A stretch of 64,000 bases of DNA from DASUNQ01 sp035536455 (GTDB taxonomy: Bacteria; Acidobacteriota; Thermoanaerobaculia; Multivoradales; UBA5704), in the NCBI GenBank assembly GCA_035536455.1, contig DATLOC010000028.1, forward strand, positions 219,312 through 283,311, read 5' to 3'. The notes below the pieces were generated by a model. It searched no databases. It was not told the DNA's origin and saw only the letters and a list, made by a program, of their open reading frames with translations. This document shows, piece by piece, positions 56,337 to 64,000 of this stretch. How positions within the stretch are numbered: position 1 is the first letter of the stretch; every line of letters begins with the position of its first letter. Position numbers and translations under genes: made by a program.

Positions 56337-56576
56337 ATGGCCGATACGCGAAACGACCCGCTGCCCGCGGACGGCGTCGAGGGTGGCGGCGTGATCCCCG
56401 GGCCCCCGCCGCCGCCGCCGCGCGCGCGGTACCTGCAGATCATTGCCCTGCTCCTCGGCATCATCGCCGTCGTCGCCGGCTTCTTGGGGAACCAAGACCT
56501 GATGCTGATCCTCTGCGGCCTGAGCGTTCTCCTCAACGCCGCGAGCCTCGTGATCGAGGGCTCCAGGACGTGCTAG
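56337..56576 (+). CDS. Small membrane protein of unknown function
   Basis: 79 residues: an acidic, Pro-rich N-terminus (EGGGVIPGPPPPPPRARYLQ) and two hydrophobic segments, LQIIALLLGIIAVVAGFLGN and LMLILCGLSVLLNAASLVIE. I do not recognise the family. It lies alone after the CHAT gene with a good AAAGGAGGG ribosome-binding site before ATG 56337, so it is probably expressed. It may be an auxiliary envelope protein of the CHAT locus, but nothing in the sequence proves that. Confidence 0.7.
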   Translation: MADTRNDPLPADGVEGGGVIPGPPPPPPRARYLQIIALLLGIIAVVAGFLGNQDLMLILCGLSVLLNAASLVIEGSRTC

Positions 56577-56674
56577 GCGGACCCGGCCGGGTCTGACGAT
56601 TCAGGGACGGCTCAGGACCGGCGGCCCGCTCTTTGCTAGCCTTCCTTCCCGGACGAACCCGGGGAGAATCGGCG

Positions 56675-57436
56675 ATGAGACGAGCGGCTTGGTTCTTGAT
56701 GCTGGGAGCGGCGATTGCCGTGCCGCCCCCGGCCTGGGCGCACGAGGAGGGCGAGGGGACCCACCCGGTCCCTTCGCTCACCGTGCAGGGAACGGGGCAG
56801 GTGCAGACGGCGCCGGACGAGGCCACGGTGCGGCTCGGCGTCGTGGCCCAGCGGCCGACGGCGCGCGAGGCGCAAGGGGAGGTCAACCGGATCGCCAACG
56901 CCGTGCTGGCGGCGATCGGGAAGCTCGGCGTGCCGCGCGAACAGATCCAGACCTCGGAGCTGCAGCTCTATCCGGTCTACGCGCAGGACACGCAGCCGCC
57001 GGAGCGCGGAGTGCCGGCCGAGCCGCGGATCGTCGGCTACCGGGCGACCAACGTCGTCTCGGTGCGGCTCGAGAAGCTGGACCTGATCGGGCCGGTGGTG
57101 GACGCCGGGCTCGAGGCCGGCGCCAACCAGGTCGAAGGGGTCAACTTCGGCCTGCGCGGCGCTCTCGCCGCCCGCCAGCAGGCGCTGCGCCAGGCGGCCA
57201 ACGCCGGGCGGCAGAAGGCCGAGGCGCTGGCGGACGCGCTCGGCGTGCGGCTGGTGGGGCTCCTCGAGGTCGCCGAAGGCGGGGCGCAGGTCGTCACCCC
57301 GCGCTTCGCCAACGTCCGCATGGCGATGGAGTCGGCGCAGATGGACACGACGCCGGTCTCCCCCGGGCAGGTCTCGGTCGAGGCGACGGTCACGCTGACC
57401 TACCGGATCGAGCCCGGCGCCTCGCCGCGGCCGTGA
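56675..57436 (+). CDS. Secreted SIMPL-domain (DUF541) protein
   Basis: 253 residues. Signal peptide FLMLGAAIAVPPPAWA. The mature protein begins PSLTVQGTGQVQTAPDEATV, which is the SIMPL/DUF541 signature, and continues AQGEVNRIANAVLAAIGKLG, QTSELQLYPVYAQ and IVGYRATNVVSVRLEKLDLI to a terminal SVEATVTLTYRIEP strand. Members (BP26/OMP28, YggE) form periplasmic rings linked with oxidative or envelope stress. ATG 56675 has GGGGAGA upstream. The following cupin gene starts within its stop (GTGA). Confidence 0.9.
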   Translation: MRRAAWFLMLGAAIAVPPPAWAHEEGEGTHPVPSLTVQGTGQVQTAPDEATVRLGVVAQRPTAREAQGEVNRIANAVLAAIGKLGVPREQIQTSELQLYPVYAQDTQPPERGVPAEPRIVGYRATNVVSVRLEKLDLIGPVVDAGLEAGANQVEGVNFGLRGALAARQQALRQAANAGRQKAEALADALGVRLVGLLEVAEGGAQVVTPRFANVRMAMESAQMDTTPVSPGQVSVEATVTLTYRIEPGASPRP

Positions 57437-57882
57437 GCGGCGGCGCCGAGGAGATCGCCCGCCGCCTCGACCTCCGCCCCCATCCGGAAGGGGGCCTCTA
57501 CCGCGAGACCTTCCGCGACCGCCCCGGCGACGGCGGCCGCGGCGCGCTCACCGCCATCTACTACCTGCTGCGCGAGGGCGAGCTCTCCGCCTGGCACCGG
57601 GTGACCGACGCGGTCGAGGTCTGGCATCACTACGCCGGGGCGCCGCTCGAGCTGCTGGTCTCGGACGACGGCCGCGAGGTCCGCGCGCTGCGGCTCGGCG
57701 ACGACCTCGCCGCCGGCGAGCTGCCGCAGGCGACGGTGCCGGCCGGCGCCTGGCAGAGCGCACGCTCGCTCGGCGCCTGGACGCTCGCCGGCTGCACGGT
57801 GGCCCCGGCCTTCGAGTTCGCCGGCTTCGAGCTGGCCCCCGCCGGCTGGCGTCCGGGGCTGGCGCTCCCGGGGCGGCGCTGA
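57433..57882 (+). CDS. Cupin_5 (DUF985) family protein
   Basis: 149 residues: AEEIARRLDLRPHPEGGLYR, ETFRDRP, LTAIYYLLREGELSAWHRVT, DAVEVWHHYAGAPLELLVSD and the late GCTVAPAFEFAGFELA. The pattern HPEGGxYxET ... WHRV...EVWHxYxG is diagnostic of the DUF985 cupin group, whose His residues form a metal site. The substrate is unknown. The GTG start overlaps the SIMPL stop. A trailing WRPGLALPGRR closes the domain, so it is full length. Confidence 0.9.
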   Translation: MSGGAEEIARRLDLRPHPEGGLYRETFRDRPGDGGRGALTAIYYLLREGELSAWHRVTDAVEVWHHYAGAPLELLVSDDGREVRALRLGDDLAAGELPQATVPAGAWQSARSLGAWTLAGCTVAPAFEFAGFELAPAGWRPGLALPGRR

Positions 57883-57904
57883 AGTGCTACCATCCGCGCC
57901 GCTT

Positions 57905-59203
57905 ATGCGCCAGGCAAGCCCGGTGGAGGACCTCAACTCCTACCACATCGCGCAGCAGCAGTTCGATCGCGCGGCGCGCTTCGTGCCGCAGCTCCGCAAC
58001 GGCCTGCTCGACTACCTCCGCCGCGTCGGCCGCGTGATGACGGTGGAGTTCCCGGTCGAGATGGACGACGGCACGGTGCGCACCTTCGTCGGCTACCGCG
58101 CCCTGCACAGCCGCGTGCGCGGCCCGGGCAAGGGCGGGATCCGCTACCACCCCGACGTCACCGAGGACGAGGTGCGGGCGCTGGCCTCGTGGATGACCTG
58201 GAAGTGCGCCGTCGCCGACGTCCCCTTCGGCGGCGCCAAGGGGGGGATCGTCTGCGACCCCAAGCACCTGTCGCAGACCGAGCTGCGCAAGGTGACGCGC
58301 CGCTTCATCGTCGAGCTGGGGGGAAGCATCGGCCCGCACACCGACATCCCGGCCCCCGACGTCAACACCGACGCCGTGACCATGGCCTGGATCTACGACA
58401 CCTACCAGATGATGCACCCCGGCGAGAACAACCTGCCGGTGGTGACCGGCAAGCCGGTCGAGATGGGCGGCTCGCTCGGCCGGCGCGAGGCGACGGCGCA
58501 GGGGGCGCTCTTCGTCACCTCGCGGGTTCTGGCGCGCGGGGTAGTACCCGGCCTCGAGCGGCTGGCCGGCGCCAGGGTGGCGATCCAGGGCTTCGGCAAC
58601 GCCGGGGCGATCGCGGCCGAGCTCTTCGCCGCCGCCGGCGCGCGCATCGTCGGCCTCTCGGACTCGACCGGCGGCGTCTACCGCGAGGAGGGGATCGACC
58701 CGGCGGCGGCGATCGCGCACAAGGCGCGCACCCGCTCGGTCGCCGGGCTCGACGGCACGGGGCCGGTCACGAACGAGGAGCTGCTCACCGTCCCCTGCGA
58801 CATCCTGATCCCCGCCGCTCTCGAGAACCAGCTCCACGCCGGCAATGCCGCCGACGTGCGGGCGAAGCTGGTCGTCGAAGCGGCCAACGGCCCGACCACG
58901 CCGGAGGCGGACCGCGTCCTCGCCGGGCGCGGCGTGCCGGTGGTGCCCGACATCCTCGCCAACTCCGGCGGCGTCACCGTCAGCTACTTCGAGTGGGTGC
59001 AGAATATCGAGCACGAGCAGTGGCCGCTCGAGGTGGTCAACGAGAAGCTCGCCGCGCGCATGGAGCGGGCGACCGACGCGGTCATCGACACGCATCAGGA
59101 GCTGGCTGCCGGCGGCGACCCGGTCGACCTCCGCACCGCCGCCTACGTCCTGGCGATCCGCCGCGTGGCCGAGGTCGCGCTGTCGCGCGGCATCTGGCCG
59201 TAG
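57905..59203 (+). CDS. Glutamate/leucine-type dehydrogenase
   Basis: 432 residues of the Glu/Leu/Phe/Val dehydrogenase family. VRGPGKGGIRYHPDVTEDEV (substrate site), MTWKCAVADVPFGGAKGGIV with catalytic Lys, DIPAPDVNTDAVTMAWIYDT, the Rossmann motif RVAIQGFGNAGAIAAELFAA and EAANGPTTPEADRVLAGRGV are all present. It most resembles NAD-dependent glutamate dehydrogenase of the hexameric type (GdhA/GudB), interconverting glutamate with 2-oxoglutarate and ammonia. ATG 57905 was preferred to an upstream codon at 57884 because MRQASPVEDLNSYH fits the family N-terminus. Confidence 0.92.
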   Translation: MRQASPVEDLNSYHIAQQQFDRAARFVPQLRNGLLDYLRRVGRVMTVEFPVEMDDGTVRTFVGYRALHSRVRGPGKGGIRYHPDVTEDEVRALASWMTWKCAVADVPFGGAKGGIVCDPKHLSQTELRKVTRRFIVELGGSIGPHTDIPAPDVNTDAVTMAWIYDTYQMMHPGENNLPVVTGKPVEMGGSLGRREATAQGALFVTSRVLARGVVPGLERLAGARVAIQGFGNAGAIAAELFAAAGARIVGLSDSTGGVYREEGIDPAAAIAHKARTRSVAGLDGTGPVTNEELLTVPCDILIPAALENQLHAGNAADVRAKLVVEAANGPTTPEADRVLAGRGVPVVPDILANSGGVTVSYFEWVQNIEHEQWPLEVVNEKLAARMERATDAVIDTHQELAAGGDPVDLRTAAYVLAIRRVAEVALSRGIWP

Positions 59204-59212
59204 CGCCCGGCC

Positions 59213-59863
59213 TTGCTCGTCCTCTCCCACCGCGGCCAGCACACCGACTGCCCCGAGAACACCCTCGAAGCCTTCGCCCGCGCCGCCGCGCTCGGCGCCG
59301 ACGGCATCGAGACCGACGTGCGCTTGGCCGCGGACGGCGAGGCGGTCCTCTTCCACGACCGCCTAGCGCCGGACGGCCGCCCGGTCGCCGAGCTGACGCG
59401 GACGGAGCTGGCGGAGGCGGCCAGCCACGCCGTGCCGGCGCTCGACGAGGCCCTCGACCGCTTCCCGCACCTGCTCTGGAACCTGGAGATCAAGGCCCCC
59501 GCCGTGCTCGAAGCGGTGGCGGCGGCGGTCGCGGCGCGGCTCGCCACCCACCGCTTCCTGGTGACCTCCTTCTGGCACCCGCTGGTCGAGCGCTTCGCCC
59601 ACCTGCCCGAGGTCGAGTGCGGTCTCCTCGTCGCCGGCCGCCCGGCGAGCTTCGACGCCTTCGCCGGTCTCTTCCCGCGCGACGGCCGCATCCGCACCGC
59701 GGTCTGGCATTACGAGGCGCTCGACCCGGCGCTCCTCGACCAGGCCGCCGCACTCGGCTTCCGCAGCTTCGTCTACGCGATGCAGGCCCCCGAGGAGCAC
59801 CGGCGCTGCGCCGCCCTCGGGGTGACCGGCGTCATCACCGATCGGGTGGACTTCCTGCGCTGA
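59213..59863 (+). CDS. Glycerophosphodiester phosphodiesterase-family protein
   Basis: 216 residues from TTG 59213: LVLSHRGQHTDCPENTLEAF, GADGIETDVRLAADGEAVLF and HDRLAPDG are the GDPD barrel's metal and catalytic motifs, followed by LLWNLEIKAP. The barrel ends in CAALGVTGVITDRVDFLR. It should hydrolyse glycerophosphodiesters to glycerol-3-phosphate and alcohol in the cytoplasm, as no signal peptide is present. It follows the dehydrogenase by 9 bp, so it is in the same transcript. Its last 29 bp overlap the converging nucleotidyltransferase gene. Confidence 0.9.
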   Translation: MLVLSHRGQHTDCPENTLEAFARAAALGADGIETDVRLAADGEAVLFHDRLAPDGRPVAELTRTELAEAASHAVPALDEALDRFPHLLWNLEIKAPAVLEAVAAAVAARLATHRFLVTSFWHPLVERFAHLPEVECGLLVAGRPASFDAFAGLFPRDGRIRTAVWHYEALDPALLDQAAALGFRSFVYAMQAPEEHRRCAALGVTGVITDRVDFLR

Positions 59864-60791
59864 CGACGGCCGCCGCGGTGGCCTGGGCGCCGTCCTCCTC
59901 GATGCGCGCCGTCCAGAGGTCGATCTGCTCCTCGGTCATCGTGCCGCTCGGCGGCAGCCGGGCGTCGCGGTAGCCCCAGCGCTCGACCTCCGGCAGGTAC
60001 TGCTCGCGCGACAGCAGCGTCCCGCGGCAGACCCGCTCGCCGGGAGCCGGCGCGTCCAGCTCCGCACCTAAGGCGTCGGTGAGCCGCCGCATCACCGCGG
60101 CCGGGATGCGGTACCGCTCGCCGGGGTAGATGAAGCCGAAGAGCACGAGGTGGGCGAGGAGCACGCGCCAGTTCTCTCCGAAGCGGGCGAGGAGGCGCTC
60201 CCAGTCGAGCCGCTCGGCGGTGGCGCGCAGCAGGTGAGCGACGTCGGCGCCGTCGGAGCGCTCGCGCTCCATGACGAAGGCCTTCGACCAGATCATCTCC
60301 TCGGCGGGACAGAGTCGGGCCGGCATCCCCAGCACCTCGCCGGGTACGGCGTGCTCGAACCACAGCTCGTCGACGCGCGCGATGCCGTTGCCGGCCGAGA
60401 AGATCAGGTCGATGAAGTCGTCGCCGCAGTAGGCCTTCCCCAGCCAGTGCGGGGAGTGGATCCCGACCGCGAAGCCGGCGCGGCGCAGCCCCTCGAGCGC
60501 GCGCGGCAGGTCTTCCTCGCGGAGGAAGACGTCGAAGTCCTTGGTGTGGCGGACGATGCCGGTGTAGTTGCCGAAGGCGTAGGCGCCGCCGACCAGGTAC
60601 GGCACCCCCGCCCGCTCGAGCGTCTCAATAGCACGCCGGTAGCGGTCGCGGGTCTCCGGCGACAGCTCGGTATCGGGTGTCGTGCGGGGTGTCGTGGCGG
60701 GTGCGGCAGCGGGCTCGGTCACGGCTCCAGAGGCAGCAAGAGACGTACCATCAGAGGTTTCCGCGGACCGTCCCGCGCCCTTCTGGCACAT
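59835..60791 (-). CDS. Nucleotidyltransferase-fold protein (MNT/AbiEii-like)
   Basis: 318 residues from ATG 60791 (AAGGAGG 7 nt upstream). After a ~50-residue low-complexity N-terminus, ETLERAGVPYLVGGAYAFGN, YTGIVRHTKDFDVFLREEDL and FAVGIHSPHWLGKAYCGDDF follow: a GG-x-DxD-type nucleotidyltransferase core (VGGAYA then DFDVF). The rest (DLIFSAGNGIARVDELWFEH, IWSKAFVMERERSDGADVAH) resembles the 'nucleotidyl transferase AbiEii/AbiGii' or DUF6036-like group. Whether it modifies tRNA, proteins or drugs is unknown. It overlaps the GDPD gene tail to tail and is divergent from the metallophosphatase. Confidence 0.75.
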   Translation of the reverse strand: MCQKGAGRSAETSDGTSLAASGAVTEPAAAPATTPRTTPDTELSPETRDRYRRAIETLERAGVPYLVGGAYAFGNYTGIVRHTKDFDVFLREEDLPRALEGLRRAGFAVGIHSPHWLGKAYCGDDFIDLIFSAGNGIARVDELWFEHAVPGEVLGMPARLCPAEEMIWSKAFVMERERSDGADVAHLLRATAERLDWERLLARFGENWRVLLAHLVLFGFIYPGERYRIPAAVMRRLTDALGAELDAPAPGERVCRGTLLSREQYLPEVERWGYRDARLPPSGTMTEEQIDLWTARIEEDGAQATAAAVVSAGSPPDR

Positions 60792-60812
60792 GCCTTGCCT
60801 CCTTGCGGGGAC

Positions 60813-61574
60813 ATGGCCACGACCGCGGCGGGGAACGGGGTGGTGCGGATCGCCGCGACCGGCGACCTCCACTTCGCCAAGCACCCGCCGCCGCCCCCCG
60901 TCATCCAGGAGCTGCTGGCGCAGGTCGGCCACCACGCCGACGTGCTGCTGGTCTGCGGCGACCTCACCGACCGCGGCCTGCCCGAGGAGGCGCACCTCCT
61001 GGCCCGCGCCGTCACCAGCTCGGTCAAGGTGCCGGTCGTCGCCGTGCTCGGCAATCACGACTTCGAGTCGGGCTGCCCGGACGAGGTCAAGAACATCCTC
61101 GCCGACGCCGGAATCGTCATGCTCGACGGCGACGCGCAGGTCGTCGAGGGGATCGGCTTCGCCGGCGTCAAGGGCTTCGCCGGCGGCTTCGGCAAGCGCG
61201 CGCTCGGCCCCTGGGGCGAGAAGATCGTCAAGGACTTCGTGCGCGAGGCAGTGGACGAGGCGCTGAAGCTCGAGTCGGCGCTGGCGCGGCTGCGGCGGGT
61301 GCCGCGGGTGGCGGTGCTCCACTACTCGCCGATCGAGGAGACGGTCGTGGGGGAGCCGTGCGAGATCTACCCCTTCCTCGGCTGCAGCCGGCTGGAGGAG
61401 CCGCTCTCGCGCTACCCGGTCGCGGCCGTCTTCCACGGCCACGCCCACCGCGGCCGGCCGGAGGGGAAGACGGCGGCGGGGACGCCGGTCTACAACGTGG
61501 CGATGGGGGTCCTCCAGAGCACCTACCCCGACCGCCTGCCCTTCCGCGTCGTCGAAGTGCCGCGCGAGGCGTAG
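60813..61574 (+). CDS. Calcineurin-like metallophosphatase
   Basis: 253 residues. The dimetal motifs are in order: VRIAATGDLHFAKHPPPPPV (D-x-H), VLLVCGDLTDRGLPEEAHLL (GD), VVAVLGNHDFESGCPDEVKN (GNHD), then VAVLHYSPIEETVVGEPCEI and VAAVFHGHAHRGRPEGKTAA (GHxH). A complete cytoplasmic metallophosphoesterase, probably a phosphodiesterase of unknown substrate. ATG 60813 lies 21 bp from the divergent nucleotidyltransferase start, so the promoters overlap. Confidence 0.92.
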   Translation: MATTAAGNGVVRIAATGDLHFAKHPPPPPVIQELLAQVGHHADVLLVCGDLTDRGLPEEAHLLARAVTSSVKVPVVAVLGNHDFESGCPDEVKNILADAGIVMLDGDAQVVEGIGFAGVKGFAGGFGKRALGPWGEKIVKDFVREAVDEALKLESALARLRRVPRVAVLHYSPIEETVVGEPCEIYPFLGCSRLEEPLSRYPVAAVFHGHAHRGRPEGKTAAGTPVYNVAMGVLQSTYPDRLPFRVVEVPREA

Positions 61575-61635
61575 TACACTCGCCCGCGCCGCAGCGCGGC
61601 GTGGCGCCGCCGGCGGCCTTGCCCGGGCCCCTCCG

Positions 61636-62550
61636 ATGCAGACCAGCGAAGGCTTCGTGTTCGTGCGGCCGGGGCTCCAGCTCTACTTCCGCGCCGTCGG
61701 TCTGCCGCTCGACAACACGCCGGAAGTGGTCGTCGTCCCCAACGCGAGCTGGCTCGCCGAGCTCCTCCACCCGTTGGCCGAAGGGCGGACCCTCCTCTTC
61801 TACGACCCGCGCAGCCGCGGCCGCTCGAGTGTCGTCTCCGACCGCCGCCAGCTCTCGCTCGACGAGGACGTGCGCGACCTCGAGGCCGTGCGCCGCTTCT
61901 TCGGCCTTCGCCGCCTCTCGCTCCTCGGCTCCTCCTACCATGCCGCGATCGCCGCCCTCTACGCGCTGGAGGAGCCGCAGCGGGTCGAGCGGCTGCTCCT
62001 GGTCTGTCCGATCACGCCGAGGCGGCCGGGGGAGTGGCTGCAGGAGCTGCCGGGGCCGGAGGTGCTGGTCTATCCGCCGGGCGTGCCGTCGATCGAGGAG
62101 CTGCGCCGCGCCGGGCTCGACGAGAGCGACCCGGTCGCCTACTGCCACGCCTGGTTCACCGATTTCCTGCTGCCGGCGCAGATGATGGACCCGGCGGCGG
62201 TCGGCCGCTTCCCGGTGGCCGACGTCTGCGCCTTCCCCAACGAGTGGCCGGCCCACGCCATGCCGGTCTACTTCGAGCACATCCTGCCGCGGATGAAGGA
62301 CTGGGACTTCCGCCCCCGCCTGCCGCAGCTCGCGCCGCCTCTGCTGGTGATCCAGGGCACCGAGGACCTGGTCCCCGTCCAGGCCTCGCGCGAGTGGGCC
62401 GCCCACGCCCGCGATGCCCGCTTCCTGACGATCGAGGAGTGCGGCCACCACCCCTACCTCGAGCGTCCCGAGGAGTTCTTCACCGCCGCCGGCGCCTTCC
62501 TCGCCGGCGAGTGGCCGCGCGGCGCCGAGCAGGTCCGCCGCGCGGCCTGA
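61636..62550 (+). CDS. Alpha/beta-hydrolase family protein
   Basis: 304 residues: GLQLYFRAVGLPLDNTPEVV opening strand, LLFYDPRSRGRSSVVSDRRQ (oxyanion/DPRGRG-like), the nucleophile elbow LSLLGSSYHAAIAALYALEE with Ser in G-S-S-Y-H, a cap domain, PPLLVIQGTEDLVPVQASRE with the acid, and IEECGHHPYLERPEEFFTAA with the catalytic His. It resembles proline iminopeptidase or epoxide-hydrolase-like enzymes in overall order. No signal peptide. It ends 8 bp before the converging amidohydrolase stop. Confidence 0.88.
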   Translation: MQTSEGFVFVRPGLQLYFRAVGLPLDNTPEVVVVPNASWLAELLHPLAEGRTLLFYDPRSRGRSSVVSDRRQLSLDEDVRDLEAVRRFFGLRRLSLLGSSYHAAIAALYALEEPQRVERLLLVCPITPRRPGEWLQELPGPEVLVYPPGVPSIEELRRAGLDESDPVAYCHAWFTDFLLPAQMMDPAAVGRFPVADVCAFPNEWPAHAMPVYFEHILPRMKDWDFRPRLPQLAPPLLVIQGTEDLVPVQASREWAAHARDARFLTIEECGHHPYLERPEEFFTAAGAFLAGEWPRGAEQVRRAA

Positions 62551-62557
62551 GCCGCGC

Positions 62558-64000
<1,443 letters not shown>

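Overview
This is a GC-rich (roughly 70 % by eye), gene-dense chromosomal window from a Gram-negative bacterium. The paired PadR regulator and duplicated-orphan MacB-type permease, the carboxypeptidase-regulatory-domain TonB-dependent receptor, many secreted or lipoprotein hydrolases, DUF11/Calx-beta surface proteins and the CHAT lipoprotein beside an ECF sigma/anti-sigma pair all suggest an Acidobacteriota-like organism, perhaps Thermoanaerobaculia. That placement is inference: no rRNA or ribosomal protein gene is present.

Bases 1-13,000 are an accessory zone rich in toxin-antitoxin and defence-like genes. It holds three PIN/ribbon-helix-helix pairs, a frame-broken SymE-like gene with a promoter and leader hairpin, a DUF433/DUF5615 pair, an AAA ATPase with a decapitated DUF4276 (TOPRIM-like) partner running in frame into a DUF885 peptidase, and a toxin stub with DUF2283. 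A DinB gene and a truncated copy of it each lie next to a PIN gene. Several of these genes have a -10 box 6-7 nt before the start codon, so leaderless transcription is likely. Bases 13,000-43,700 are metabolic and envelope genes: an M15 peptidase, a phospholipase-C-like enzyme, a TPR/heptosyltransferase-like protein, PadR plus permease, a DUF11 protein, a possible betaine/methylamine cluster (two FAD oxidoreductases and a GcvT-like protein divergent from a Rieske oxygenase), peptidases, a sulfatase-like protein, a cupredoxin/Calx-beta protein, a rhomboid-like protein and a TonB-dependent receptor.

Bases 43,700-47,200 are a second accessory patch with HicA/HicB-like genes, a ribbon-helix-helix gene, a histone-H1-like pseudogene and an IS1-like transposase remnant with a small internal inversion. 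Bases 47,200-64,000 return to core functions: TonB, a gap-like/gap/pfk operon whose first GAPDH has lost its catalytic cysteine, an anti-sigma/ECF sigma pair divergent from a TPR-CHAT lipoprotein, SIMPL, cupin and glutamate dehydrogenase genes, phosphodiesterases, and a partial amidohydrolase at the right edge.

The most unusual signal is a dispersed family of arrays with a strict 21-bp period (3135-3341, 3415-3664, 44334-44478 on the minus strand, 46579-46832). Each unit is a short, variable near-palindrome plus a GC-rich spacer. Arrays 1 and 3 share a terminal 14-mer and unit sequence; arrays 2 and 4 share a leader-like block. All lie in the two accessory patches. No function is known to me.
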